Shown piece after piece: positions 46,977 through 59,711 of a stretch of DNA of 64,000 bases. A program made the translations under genes and the position numbers. The stretch comes from Sciurus carolinensis (taxonomy: Eukaryota > Chordata > Mammalia > Rodentia > Sciuridae), in the NCBI RefSeq assembly GCF_902686445.1, contig NC_062232.1, positions 12,755,105 to 12,819,104 on the forward strand. Reading direction: 5' to 3'. The stretch's first letter is position 1, and each line of letters begins with the position of its first letter. The notes beneath the pieces were generated by a model. That model was not told the origin of the DNA. It saw nothing but the letters and a program-made list of their open reading frames with translations, and searched no databases.

Positions 46977-48861
46977 TAGTTGGGGCAATTTCTAATGAAC
47001 CTAATAAATGGTGATTTGGTGATATGATTTTATCCAAAAGTGTATTCAGAAATAGACCCACACATCCTTTTTTAACAAAAAAAAATAGTAAAAAATTTTA
47101 AAAATTAATAGTAAAAAAGGAACATAATCAGATCTGAATCTGGATATAGGTCCTGTTTCTAGTAACTCTCAAGATAGTGGGCAGGGACAGTTACATGACT
47201 TACCTTGTTTGTTTCCTATCTCTCAGTGATTACCATCTTTGTTGCCTGATTTTCTGGTGTTTTGAAAATTCTTTTTGTATATGTTTTGTTCTAGTATCTT
47301 GAAAACTTTTTTCATATGGTTCTCTGTTTTTTTTGTTGTTTCAAATAGGTGAGTAAATCTGATCTATCTCCATCTTGGTTACAAGAAGAAGTCAATTTAA
47401 CTAAATGACTTATTTCATGTTAGTCATTAATAAAATGTTGTTTTAACACACTTTATTCTTATGCAATTTTGTGGCCTTTCTCTTAGAAGCATGCATATTT
47501 TGCTTATTTATTTGTTTTGTTTTTGAAGTAACTGGTAATTTAAAAACCCAATCTGTGATAACTTTTAGAGTACAGACCCTGAGATGGATAATTCCTGAAG
47601 GCTTTCAGCATTCTCTTCTGCTGGTTACCTTGTTATTATTGGCTGTTCAACCTCTAGTGTTTTGACCTACTGATGTGTTTTATAAATTTTAATGAAAGAC
47701 AGATTGAGAGAAGTTGTAGGAGCTCACATGGCTGTACCGTATTCATGCACTGGCTCAGAATGAGCAGCTCTGTAATATTACTCTGAGTTACGTTTGTGGA
47801 AAGCACCAAACTCCAACTTCTAGCTTGTCTGATCCAGCTAGGTCAAATCAATTGTTATTTTCAAAAAATTCATGTTCTTGGTATGTTGCTGTTATTTAAT
47901 GTTTAAGGCACAGAAGCTTGTCCAAATATTAGTACACATATTATAGATTTTTGAATAAACTACATATAGTTATATATACATAGGGTTTTCTAAGGAGTTT
48001 GTAAAGAATATGGTTTTTAACTTGCCAGTATGTGATCCTAAACTTATTTCCTGTGTGTGATTATGAGCTTTATTTATAATTCTCTAGTAGCTATTTACTT
48101 GCATTATTAAGTTATACTTCAGATGTTCTTCACTTAACTCAAGTATTCTCTGTATCTCATAAAATTAAAAACATGCTATACTGCAACTTTCTTTTAAAAT
48201 ATCCTTCAAACGTGACCAGATTATTTTAGAAACAGACTTTGTTATTCCTGATAATAATGATCAGAGAGAGAAAGAAATTGAGATCTTTCAAATAAGCCTA
48301 TCAGTCATTTCAGGTCATCACTTTTGGCTTCCCCCACTGCAGGCAGATCTGATCACAGGAACATATACGGGTTGGCAGAGGTGTCTGATTTGGGTTTCCT
48401 TTCCCTTCCTTTTGACAGCCCATGCATTGAGTTAAATAGCAGTAATGACTGATTTCTAGAGAGAAATATGGGAGAAGCCAAAAGAAGACTCTTTATGACT
48501 TTGGCCTGGATTATTTGAAACTAAATAATTAGCATCAGAATGATGAGGAATTAACCACCTTTCCCATGCTGAGTTCCAGGCTTTTGATCAAAAGGTGTTC
48601 TTTTCTTACCATTTTATAATGTCTTAGTCATAAAACAAACCCAAGTATTTACCTAACAACCTTTGCAAATATTTATATTTGGGGTAGGATGGAAATGAAA
48701 AAGGGATTAGAAATAGCATGCACTCTTTTTAAAAAATTAAGCCTTTAGAGGGATTTTAAATACAAATGCCATTGCTATTCCTAGTTGAATACAAGAGTTT
48801 TTTTTTTTTTATCTTTTTTTTAAATCAGATGGTCCTTAACAATATGTGTTTTTCTTTTCAG

Positions 48862-48923
48862 CTACTAAATCAGGATTGTTGCCCCCACCACCTGCACTCC
48901 CACCAAGGCCTTGTCCATCACAG
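48862..48923 (+). CDS. REPS2: REPS2 coding exon H (second proline-rich SH3 ligand)
   Basis: This 62-nt exon follows 'tttttcttttcag' and ends before 'gtagga'. It completes Ala and encodes TKSGLLPPPPALPPRPCPSQ, ending on a codon boundary. PPPPALPPRP is a class-II-type proline ligand. In the literature on POB1 the proline-rich region binds SH3 proteins such as Grb2 and the Arf-GAP ASAP family (family knowledge). The exon sits 23.3 kb downstream of exon G. The following REPS2 exons, which carry the RalBP1-binding coiled coil, were looked for to 64000 and not recognised, so the next intron is at least 15 kb long. Confidence 0.95.
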
Positions 48924-50049
48924 GTAGGAAACAGATTTGGTTTCTGTAAACTGTTTCATTGTACACAACTTTCCTACTAGTGTGCTTCTTTGCAAGGGTT
49001 GATCACCACAGAACTGGTCTATCAGATTCCCAGGAAAATATCTGGATGAAGAGAGCAGGGTGGTTTAATTTGTTTTCATCTGGTCAGCCCAACCTCACGT
49101 GGAACAGGGAAAGTTTCTTCAATAAGCCAGCAAGCAAATGTGTACTAGTTAATTCATGGCTATTGAGAGTTGCATATGGTTTTCATAGAGAGTAGAAGGG
49201 GTGTCTCTCCAACTGGAGGTGGAGGATGTGGTTGTTTTGTATAGTATGTGCAGTCTGGGTGATTATATTTTCATCAGCATTTTAGGAGTTATGTTTATTC
49301 TGCATACACTAAAAATAAATGATCATCAACCCAAGGTCTGTGCTATGGTTTTGGCCCACAGTGCTTTCTTTAGTATGGTATTTTCCTTCAGAACAATAAG
49401 CTGAAATGGTAGGAGTGGGAGAATGTGTCAACAAAATCTCTTTCACCTGTAAATTAATTCTGCTTTATTTCCATGTGCCACTATGGCTTTATTCATCAAC
49501 ACTTTCTGTGGAGTTGAAAGTGAGATGCAAGCAGCAAATCCATGGAGTGTGGTATACTGTGCTATAGATCTTTCCTTTTGCTAATTGCTGCTGAAGACAC
49601 TTTCTATCTTTAATGACCCTTTCCTACTTTTGGCAGAAAATGTTAGGAAATTTCTCTGCAGACAGTCCCAGTTTCTACTTCACTGGTCTGGGTGGTGGCT
49701 CAGAGCATACCATTGCATATAGTGCTTCTTAGGACTTGAGTCACTGAAACCACTTTGAACATTTACCATTCCTTTAGACAATTAGATGGTTTTGAGCATC
49801 CAACCAACCACAGGATGCAAATTCCGTGAGGTATTGACTTCCTGCTTCAGTTTGAAGGGTAATAAAAAGCCCAGTTCTTCTTGACTTGCATATAAACAAG
49901 CAAGAACTCCTTTTTCAGAATGCAGTACTGGATTTAAGAGGTACTGATCAGTTAACAAGTAGTTATCAAGTCTGCTGTTTTTCTAGTGCCAAATCTTAGT
50001 TCTACCCTAAGGCTTTTCTTGGTCATAATTTTTGCTCATTCAAAATTAC

Positions 50050-50250
50050 TAGTTATGTTAATTGAGCATCTATTACAGACCAGGCATTATACTAACTACT
50101 TTCAATGTATAATTTAATCTTCACAAAAACCTTATGAAAGTAGGTACTAATATCCCTTTTCTTTTAAACAAATGAGGGAATGGGAGCACATAGGAGTTAA
50201 ACAAATCACCAAGGTGGAGTGGCTAGTAAATAGTAGAGCCAGTTCCCAAA
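50050..50250 (-). mobile_element. MIR SINE
   Basis: Antisense: 'attgagcatctattacagac', 'caggcattatactaac', 'cttcacaaaaaccttatgaa' and 'aaatgagggaatgggagcac'. Confidence 0.75.
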
Positions 50251-51911
50251 CTGAAGTCTTTAGGTCCTTCCTTTCTCCATCAGTCGAGTCTGGTATCTTT
50301 GTCTACAGCAACACAGCAGAACCATTATTCTTGTAACTGTGGCTTTCACCACATCCTCCATGAAAGACCTAGATGAGTTGAGGTTTTTGCTTTGCACCAA
50401 CAGCAAACTTAGACTGGATCACAACAAAATTAACAGGCATTCTGGGAGTGTTCATCTACTTGTTTCCAACCTAGACTTGAGGGCCACCTGGATGAATGTG
50501 TGGAAGACCCATCCAAAAATGCTTTTGTAACAAACTTCCCTGTTGCACGAATGACAATAGTGGCCTGAACTGTGCTGCTGCTATTGAAAGTGCTCATCTG
50601 AGCAGCCTGAAGTGGGCTTCCTTTCTGCTTTTGGGCATGGTGACTGAGGATCTGATAGGGGGACTGGGAATTCTCAAGTCCCTGTCAATGGATGAGTTGC
50701 TTCTTTGTCCACCAGATTGCCCAGCACTCAACCCAGGTCTCTAGCTCAACTGCCTAAGTATGGAGATTTCAGACTATAGGAACAGGTGTGTAAGAAATGG
50801 AGGCAGAAAATCTCTAGGCCATTTCCCTTGTCCCATTGCCCCCTTTCATTCACTGTAAGTGGGACAAATATATTCGGTACATGAAGTCCTAGATAATAAG
50901 AACATGATTGTATTTAGTCTTTTTGCCATGTCAAATTCCTAATATTGACCCTAGAAGAATCTCACCACCTGTGTGGAATATCGTAGTCTTTCCCAAAGTT
51001 CTTGTGATGCAGCAGTCTCTGGAAGATAGTAGGGTTCTGTGGTAAGACAAATTTGTACGCTGCTGCCTATATCCTCCAATTTGGGAGATTCACAGTGCAT
51101 ACAAGCCCACTAAAGGTTTTGAAGTTCCGTGGCAAAAACAAAGAAAAAACAACAACAAAACCAACAAAAAACTGTTCTATTTTGATAAAGCAATTTTGTA
51201 GCTTGTGTGGCCATTCATCATTATATTTATAAAATACCTATCACTATCCTGAGGGCTTAGGGGTTAGGAAACACTACTAGAACTCCAGCCTTAAGGTGTT
51301 GCTAAGAGCATTTCCACTTCATTCTCATCGGTCACCTGATTTCTGTATTATGTGATTAAAGTTAAGTTTTATGTTATACCAACAGTCTTCTCTAGAAGGG
51401 TTAAACATTAAAGTTTACTGCACATTAGCTTGGGATTTCAAATTGTCCAGGTTTTCAGTGTGTTCCCTTTCTTTCATTGCTTTTCCATTCCTTCTCTCTC
51501 ACTCTCTAATGAGGTCACTTTTGCCATCTCACAGCAAATTTTATTATAGAGAATTTAAACACTCTGAATTCTTCTTTTGCTCTGTTAAATATTTTGAATA
51601 CTTGCTATATTCAAACCATCAACTTGACTTTGGAAATATACCTATATTATCTCTATCTACAGAGACATTTTCATGGGGCTTAGACTGTAGTACCATTACC
51701 TGGAGACTTAGGGGAGAAACCAAGAAGCCTGGTATAACTAAAATTATTATATTTATCAGTAGTTGTGGAAGAGGTTAAACAAAAGTTTATGTATTATTTT
51801 TTGGATTTAAATATTTCATATTACATAACTTGATAAATGGGCAAGACTAGTTTGCAATAATGAAAAAATATTCTGTTTCCTACAGAGAACACGATTTTAA
51901 AAGCTATGTGG

Positions 51912-52037
51912 GGAGGCTGGGGTTGTGGCCCAGTGGTAGGGCACTTGCCTAGCACATGTGTGGCACTGGGTTCGATTCTCAGCACATATAAATAAATTAA
52001 ATAAAGGTCCATCAACAACTGAAAAATACTTTTAATA
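51912..52037 (+). mobile_element. ID SINE
   Basis: Sense: 'ggctggggttgtggcccagt' to 'actgggttcgattctcagca', with an AT-rich tail. Target duplication aaaagctatgtgg / aaaagttatgtgg. Confidence 0.92.
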
Positions 52038-53523
52038 AAAAGTTATGTGGCTAATCAATCATGATATACTTCCAGTATCCAAGTATGTTAGATAAATGAG
52101 TTTGTACATTTGCATATATATCTGCATATAACAGAAACATATCTACTTTTATCAAGTGAGGGAGATGAAGTATAGGTTTTCAGCATAAATTGCAGTTTAG
52201 ATGGATTCTGCTTATACCAAGTACCACTATGATATGAACATCTGGATTAAGTTATACAAACGGGACTCCAGAGTTAGGGAAAGGAATAAATTAAAAAAAA
52301 AACAGATCTTTTATTTTTCACGCTATTAGGTAAAAGCAAGAAGGACCAAGTGAATAAAGAATCAAGCATTTTTTGTTCCACACTTTCCTGTGGAATGACT
52401 AGAAACCAGAGCATGGTCTTTTGGCTCAGTTCAGAAGTGTTTTTTTTAAAGACCAATTCATAGCATAAAAAACCAAAAAGTAATTAAAGCAAACTTTCAT
52501 ATGGAGCAGTGTTAAAGTGAGAGTTAGACTAATCAGCTTACTGTTTGTGTATAAAGTAAAATGCCATTTACAGAGTTTGTGCTTGTCCTGTAGGTCAGTT
52601 CTCTGCTAAGAGACAATTTGGTACTTCCATAGCTAAATCCCTTTAATAGCATTGATCTCATGCCAAATTTCTTATGGCAATTGTGATAGAACCATGGCTT
52701 CAGTGTAATTATGTTTAATAAAGAAAAGATTTGGGGGATACAAAGTATTAACTTTTAAGTTTTATATTGGCACCGCATCTGATGAATTAGGGCTTCCTCT
52801 CAACTAATATGCTCAGAATTTTCCTGTTTATGCCATTCATAGCAAGTACTCCTCACTAGCAATGTTATGAATACTAAGATAATAGACACTGTGGAAGAAG
52901 CATCGTATTAATACTGTTACACTTAGAGAGACCAAGAAGGCTCATGGGGTGGGTGAGGTAATCAATGAAATGACTTTTAAAGAAACAAGAGACTCTTTTT
53001 TTTTTCCATTTAGATGGCTGAGGGATACAGAGATTTCCTGTATGGTAAAAAATCAAATGCATTGAAACAGATATGCATGAGGTCTTGGTGTGTTTGAGGA
53101 AGTACCAGAGATTTGGAAAGCCTAATTTGAGGGAATATATTGAGTGTTCTGGAGGTGGCAGTGAGGAGCAGGCCACCTCCTCTAGTCCCAGTGGTGCCAG
53201 AACTGTGGGAAAGAAATAGTCTCCCAATAAGAAAGTCATGAGTGTACTATCATGAAAGAAGGAACCCAGATGGCCTTGAAAGGAAACTAGATCCACTGTG
53301 ATCCACTCAGCTAATTTCTCATCTAACTTTTCCTTCTGGCTAGAATCAGAGCTAAAGGCCATGGAGAACCCAGTAGGAATATGCTGGTCATGCTATTCTT
53401 TTTCAAAGCCAAACTTCTTAGATGCAACTTTTTATTAGATGCTAACTCGTTATATTTGGAAGGAAAGATCATATCTTACTTAAACTCAAATGGCAGTTGT
53501 GAGGCTCTGAACTTGTGAAATTT

Positions 53524-53710
53524 TTGCCAGACGTGCTAATGCACATTTGTAATCCCAGCCACTCAGGAGGCTGAGGCAGGAGATGGCAAGTTCAAGGCTA
53601 GCCTCAGCAAATCAGCAAGACCTTGTCTCAAAATAAAAATAGAAAGGATGGGATGTAGCTCACTAATAAAGGGCCACTGACTTCAATTCCCTCTAACTCC
53701 TCCATCCCCT
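53524..53710 (+). mobile_element. B1-ID dimer
   Basis: Sense: 'atttgtaatcccagccactc', 'aggctgaggcaggagatggc', then ID part 'gggatgtagctcactaataa'. Confidence 0.85.
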
Positions 53711-54203
53711 GCCCAAGATCTTATTTTAAATATAGATGAAAAAAATCATAAAACACAATCAAGGGAAAAGATGCTTAGATCAGTTTTCAGTTCTCACTCA
53801 TACTCAGTACAACTGAAACCCTGGAGATGCTATAACAGAAAGAGAGCTACTGTCTACCACCAAATAATTGGCAGAAGTTCAGCTGTTTGGGCATGGAAAC
53901 GATGCAGATTTTCTTTTAAGAATATCCTCTTACAGTTAAGGATTAGAAAAAAGTGCCCTGTGATATTATAAGAATAAAAAAGTTATTTGAAGCTTCATCA
54001 GAATAAAATGATCTTTGGAAGCTACTTTTCGAGAAAATGTTCTCAGAAATTGGGATAAGACATATATAACAGCATATAGTAACATAGTTATGATGACTCT
54101 AGCAATTGTGAGATTCAGATAAATATGTCATATAGTAATTGTTTTTCATCCATGTTCTCTGGATGGTAAACTCTGTTGCCCTCCCTCTTAAATGGTAATT
54201 TTG

Positions 54204-54384
54204 TAGCCTGGTGCAGTGTCAACCACCTACAATCCCAGCAAACTCAGGAAGCTGAGTTAGGAGGATCATAGTTTGAGGCCAGCCTCAGCAATTCTGTCTC
54301 AAATAATAGATAAAATGGGCTGGGGATGTAGCTCAGTGGTAAAGCCCCTCTGGGTTCAATTCCCAGTACCCAAAACAACAGGAA
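54204..54384 (+). mobile_element. B1-ID dimer
   Basis: Sense: 'gcctggtgcagtgtcaacca' to 'gttcaattcccagtaccc'. Target duplication ggtaattttg at 54194-54203 and 54385-54394. Confidence 0.9.
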
Positions 54385-54419
54385 GGTAATTTTGCTTTGT
54401 ACCAACTTTTAGACTAAAA

Positions 54420-55230
54420 GTTAATTTCCCTCAGCATTTTGAATGTATCAAACCTCCTCCTCTTCTGACATTTATTACTACTGCTACTGCTGCTGCTGCT
54501 GCTGAGGAGTCTACTGTCAATCTATTTGGTTCATTTGGAGTGATTCTGTTTTTTTTTTTCTCTACAGGGGCTTTTAATACTTTATTTTTTATGTTCTGTT
54601 TATGTCACTGTGATGTGTCTAGGCATAGATTTAAGTTTATTTATTCCAGGTGACACTTGGTATACATTTCCCATCTGGAAAATCATGTTTAATTTTAGAG
54701 CACTCTCAGTCATGTCTCTATGGGTTTGATTTCTCTACTAATTTCTTCTCTTTTCTTCTTGAACTGCAATTGGCTGTGTATTTCTATGTCTGTCAACACA
54801 TCTTTTACTTGTAATGGTTCTTTCATTTTTTAGTGTTCTGATCATTCTGTGCTAGCCCTGGATGAAATCTTCATCTTCCAAGTGATTCTCTGTATAACTG
54901 TGTTTAGCCAAAATTTTTCTGTCTTGTTTTAAAATCTTTATCACTATTCTTTGATTCTAGGTTTTATAATCAATTATTTTTTGAGTCAATCTTTTTCTTT
55001 CATGTTGCCCCATTTTTGTTTCATGTTTCATCCCCTACATTTAACGTTGAGGATTATAAACATACTTAATGTATTTTGATATTATTTTCAACTTGTTCTA
55101 TTTTCATTTTTATTGGGAGTGAATTTTTAGGATTTTTTCCTTAGTGTTAGGTTTTGTCTTCCATGCCTTGGGAAGTTTGTATTGCAGGCTTATGATCTTT
55201 GAGTTGGGGTTTAAATTGTATTCTCATTTC
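54420..55230 (-). mobile_element. Possible ancient L1/HAL1 region, antisense
   Basis: This contains 'cactgtgatgtgtctaggca', 'tagatttaagtttatttatt' and 'gaggagtctactgtcaatct', phrases typical of antisense L1/HAL1 ORF1 regions. It carries a short CTG run. Confidence 0.5.
54475..54505 (+). repeat. (CTG)n short microsatellite
   Basis: The run 'ctactgctgctgctgctgct' contains about five to six CTG units, in intron DNA inside an old L1. Confidence 0.85.
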
Positions 55231-55432
55231 TCTGGACTTTTCCCTATCTAGCAGTTCAGTGGCTGTCTCTGCCAGCTGTACTCCATAGCCCCACACCCCT
55301 ACACCCCATGCCCTTTAGTCTAGAACCATTTCTTATCCTTGAGGTCCAATACTTCAATCTGGTGTGGATGTCAGAGTTCTCAAAGATGGCATCAGATGCT
55401 GGCTTAGTCCAGGACCAGGCTGTGATGTTATA

Positions 55433-55731
55433 CAGATGCTCCTTGACTTAAGAGGTTATGTCCCAGTAGACCCACTGGAGACTGAAAACACTGTAAGCTG
55501 AAAATGCATTTAATACACTTAACCTGCTGAACATCAGCGCTTAGCCTCGCCTACCTTAAACACGTTCAGAGTACTTACGTCAGCCTATAGTTGGCAAAAT
55601 CATCTAACACGAAGCTTATTTTATCATAAGTGATGAATATGTCATGTAATTTATTGAATATTCAAAGTGAAAAAAGAATGGGTGTTGGCTATGTCTTCGA
55701 AGTTGAACCCTTGTAAGTCAGGGACTGCCTG
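55433..55731. mobile_element. Tigger-like (mariner) MITE
   Basis: About 299 bp with imperfect inverted ends: 'cagatgctccttgactta' at left and, reversed, 'caggcagtccctgacttac' at right. A TA dinucleotide precedes the left end. Internal 'atgcatttaatacacttaac' and 'atcatctaacacgaagctta' match a mammal-wide TcMar-Tigger-type MITE. The exact family is not assigned. Confidence 0.7.
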
Positions 55732-56065
55732 TTTATACTTTCTGTTCTTTTCCTAAGTAGGCACCTCTGAGCACTGTCACAGGCTTCATTCTGCCTTTTC
55801 AGCTTTACAGGTAGTGAAGCACCACCTTAGCCTTTGGCTTCAGGGGATGAGCTTGGTACCAGTCCCCCACCTCATATGGGGCATCTTAATCCCTGTTGTT
55901 TTGCTGCATGTGAACTCCCAGCTGCCTCTGCATGCTTCAGAACCCCCAGCCTGGCCTATACTTTGTGTTTTGACCCCCGACAAACCTTTATCTGGCTTCT
56001 GAGTATCTAAAACTTCTAAATTTTGATGCTTGTGTGCTCATGCTTTCACATCTGTCATTGCATGT

Positions 56066-56295
56066 CATTTTTTATTAGTGCATTATATTTATGCAATATT
56101 GTGGTTCATTTTGACATAATTATACAAGCATGGAATATAGTTTGCTCCAATTCAGTCCTAGTACTTCCCATTTCCCTCCCTACATTCCCTTTCCTCTATT
56201 CTACTCATCTCTCTTCTATTTATTTGTACTTTTTTAAAAATTAGTGCATTATAGATATATAAAGGTGAAATTCACTGTGTAATATTCTTAAGGAA
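56066..56295 (-). mobile_element. Sciurid-type L1 3' end, two tandem tails, antisense
   Basis: Reading the minus strand, a short end 'ataatgcactaattttt' (right side, 56233-56295) is followed by a longer 3' end that finishes 'tataatgcactaataaaaa' (left side). The order is the same as at 12510-12778. Confidence 0.6.
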
Positions 56296-56579
56296 GAGGA
56301 AGTTGAGTTTGGAGAATGGAAACGAACTGCTTGGACTCTCATAGCTAGTAAGTTACCCAGCCTGCTCTTGTAGAAGAGGTGATCTGGAAAAGGTTTCTGG
56401 GGAAGTGCTAGAAAATGAATGATATAGAGAAGGGAGGGCAAGGGAGAGAAACCATCCACTGCATGTCACAAAAAATTAGCTATAGATCTGCTAAGCAAAA
56501 GTTGATGAGAATTTCCAGTCTCTGTGCTTACCAGTTATTTTCTAAATGTGAAATCTTTTCTATATCAATCTAAAATATT

Positions 56580-56763
56580 AATTTTTGTGTACTGGGGATT
56601 GAACCCAGGTGCACTTTTAACACCGAGCTACATCCCCAGCCCTTTTGTTTTTTTATTTTGAGACAGGGTCTTGCTAAATTGCTTAGTCTAACCTCCAATT
56701 TGTGATCCTCCAGACTCAGCTTCCTGAGTCACTGGGATTACAGTTGTGCACTGCACCCAGCTA
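56580..56763 (-). mobile_element. B1-ID dimer
   Basis: Antisense: 'gtactggggattgaaccca' to 'ttgtgcactgcacccagct'. Confidence 0.88.
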
Positions 56764-56974
56764 AAATGCTTATTTTAAAGTGCCATCCCCAGTGTGGACT
56801 AAGTCCAAAAGAGCCTGTTTGTCTTAGTTCCATGTTTGTTGTAGTAAAAGGTCAAGTATCACCCTTATCCTGCCTTCTGAACTGGAAGAAGACAGAACTT
56901 TTGCATAGTAAATAATTATTTTTATTCATTTAAAAATTGATTTTAAAAGTATATAAGCTATAGAGGTTCTGTGA

Positions 56975-57230
56975 TTTTTAATTCACTCATGAAGCACTTT
57001 TAGCTTGCTGTTTGCCAGATGCTCTTCTAAGTGCTTTACAAATACTAACTCATTTAGTCTTCATAACAGTCCTGTGTGATAAATTCTATTGCTCGCATCA
57101 TTTTGCAGATAAGTAAACTAAGACACGGAGAACTTTAGGAACTTTCCCAGTGCTACACACGGCAAGGAAAGGCTGTGAGTCCAACCCTGCTGTCTAACCC
57201 AAGGACCGGCTTTTACTATGATGCTATTCT
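56975..57230 (-). mobile_element. MIR SINE
   Basis: Antisense: 'ttctaagtgctttacaaata', 'cttcataacagtcctgtgtg' and 'gcagataagtaaactaagac'. Confidence 0.75.
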
Positions 57231-57786
57231 ATAAATCCATGTCTCAGAATTATTTTCCCAACAACCAAGCTGACATATTATCTTTTTTAGGGATACATCT
57301 TATCTTATGAAACCTCTTAATGAGTTAGCTTTACTCCACTACTAGTGACTTGTTTTCTTTCTTAGATTTCCTAATTTTTATTACATTATGCTTGTGATTT
57401 TTGTCTTGTGTAAAGCTCACATTGCTGGCATCATTCCTCTGGACAGTGCCATCAGTTCACCTAATTGGTTCATCAGGTGTTAATGGAATGTGCTTACTAT
57501 ACACCCACACCTTGCTAAAAACTATGAGAGTACAAAGATTGTGATATGATCCTTAACTTGTAACTCCTTTATATTCCCTCACTCTCTGAAGACAGTCATG
57601 CCTAGCACCATCCATTCTGTAGTCTCTCATGGCACTTACATATAACTATCATTTTCCATGTGTCTTGTTAAACCTATTTTCTTATACTTTATTGGTAAAG
57701 GCTGTAGGCAGTAGCTGGCCACCATGTTTCTCATAAGTAACAAGATAGCTCAGTTTCTCCCACAAGGGTTAGTTGTACTTGGTTTC

Positions 57787-58156
57787 TCTCTCTCTTTCTT
57801 TTTTTTTAATTTTTAAGATGTTGCTAGACCTTTATTTTATTCATTTATTTATATGTGGTGCTGAGAATCTAACCCAGTGCCACACACATGCTAGGCAAGC
57901 GCTCTACCACTGAGCCACAATCCCAGCTCTTTTTTTAAATTTACTTTTTTTCTTTTTTGGTGGTACTGGGTATTAAACCCAGGGCCTTATGCATGCTAGG
58001 CAAGCACTGTACCACTAAACCACGTCCTCAGCCCTTTGTATTTTTTATTTTGAGACAGGGTCTCGCTAAGTTGCTGGGGCTGGCTTTGAACTTGGGATCC
58101 TCCTGCCTCAGTCTCCTAAGGTGCTGGGATTACAGGTGTGCACCACTGTACCTGGC
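57787..58156 (-). mobile_element. Composite ID plus B1-ID SINE within one TSD pair
   Basis: An antisense ID (57810-57930) and an antisense B1-ID dimer (57950-58156) lie together between tagttgtacttggtttc (57770-57786) and tagttgtgcttggtttc (58157-58173). No other target duplication is visible between them. Confidence 0.9.
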
Positions 58157-58389
58157 TAGTTGTGCTTGGTTTCAAGATAACTGAACAATGGAGTCCTTAT
58201 TCTCTTCTCAGTCCCTCACCCCTACCACACAGTCACAGAGAACAGAAAGCACTCTTGAGGGTCAGGGGAGAAGTATATAAGTAGGGAAGGATAGGCAGGC
58301 AATTATAGTGCTATGGTGTTAATGGGAAAGGACAGTGGAGGAAAGCAGGAGTTGAGCTCAGGGAGACAACCTGACGGTGGAGTCAAGAG

Positions 58390-58600
58390 GATCAGCTTGA
58401 GATTCAAATCCTATTACTACCTTTTATTGACTTTGTGACTTTGGGCAAATTACTTAGTCTCTCTGTCTCAATTTCATCATCTGCAAAATGGGGATAGTGT
58501 TAGTGTTCATTTTCATAGGGTTGTCTTGAGAATTAAATGAGATAAGATCTGTAGAGTACTTAGAACGGTGCCTAGCACATAGCCCCCCTCAACAACAGTA
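58390..58600 (+). mobile_element. MIR SINE
   Basis: Sense and well preserved: 'gtgactttgggcaaattact', 'catctgcaaaatggggatag' and 'aacggtgcctagcacatag'. Confidence 0.85.
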
Positions 58601-59711
58601 AGCTGCTACAATTATCACCACAAGCCCAGTGAAACAAAAGCAGGATCCAGTTTGAAAATGAAAAAGACCCAGGATATCCAGAAATTGGTAGTCATAAGCC
58701 CAGAATAAATGCTAGAGTACTTACTCTGAACTACTTTTAGTAGAATCCTTTTTTAAAAAATTAACCACTTCTATGATATTTTGTGGATCGACTCTCTGCC
58801 TACATCAGGAATTGACAAACTGTAGTCTTATAGGCCCAACCCAGATCATCACTGGTATCCATAAACAATGGGAATTTGAAAGAGAAGAACCAGTTGGCAA
58901 GAGGTATGCATAGGACATCTTTTTTCAACCTTCTCTCATGGGGAACACGAGTCTCAAGAGAATTCTTCCATCAGTCAAAATAATAGAAATGAGAACAAGA
59001 ATCAGTGGGAAGAAGGATAGACTTTCCCTGTCAGCCTTTCAACCCACAATCTCCTAAACAATGTCGGTGTCTGTGATTTGTCATTTTTCCTTAAAGACCT
59101 TTGTCTGACCAAGATGCACTGTCTTTCAGACTTGATTAGCAAAACTCAGAGCAAATATCCTTTATTCAACTGGCAGCTTCAAAGACTTGCTGTGGGTGGG
59201 CCTTTCCAATTGTTTCTCAAGCATAATTAAAACAAACCAGGCTCGGCCTCACCACAGCAGTGTACTGTGGAGATGAGGAAATAGGAACATGGCTGCCCAG
59301 AGAAGTCAAGAGTAAAGGAATTTATCTTTCCAACACCCTCCTAAATACTCTACTCTGCCCAGAAAATTTTGAAGATGTTGCCTGGTAGTATGTTGGTAAA
59401 ACCTTTCTCTGAAGAATGGAAGGTAAACCTCAGTTTGTAGCCCGTCTTGTAGACATTCCCATCATGCTGATTCCAAGCAGAGTTGGGAAGAGATATACAC
59501 CGTGAGCACACTAGTACCAGCTAGCTCTGTAGTAGACAGCTTTACTTGCCTCACAATCCTTCTGTTGGGATTCTGTGTGCCTGGTAATGGCATCTCCTTC
59601 CTTCTTCCCTCCCTTCCTCCTTTCCTTGAGGTGAAACTTTTTTCTTGTTTACTTTAACTTGTACCACTAGGTGGCACTTTAAGGACATTACAGGAAATTG
59701 TCTCTGGGATT

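Larger units (their letters stand above)
25561..48861 (+). other. REPS2: REPS2 intron 7 of the window (23.3 kb)
   Basis: This is the largest complete intron in the window. It holds the RPS2 pseudogene, old L1 copies, a solo LTR and scattered SINEs, listed separately. Stretches where I recognise nothing: 25600-26300, 28000-28750, 28820-30420, 35610-37280, 37740-38400, 39480-41730, 43130-44690 and 46990-48860. Confidence 0.85.

Noticed and set aside
2369..48923. Assignment to the paralogue REPS1
   Set aside because: The residues [27 protein letters not shown] and PPPPALPPRPCPSQ fit REPS2. REPS1 differs at these positions as I recall it.
50339..50744. Two overlapping + frames resembling an exon-like stretch
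   Set aside because: They do not continue the REPS2 frame or match the expected next residues after ...PCPSQ. No good acceptor/donor pair was found.
52874..53362. 162-codon minus-strand open frame, the longest in the window
   Set aside because: No recognised domain, no flanking splice signals or poly-A signal in a gene-like arrangement. Its length is compatible with chance in 64 kb of mammalian DNA.
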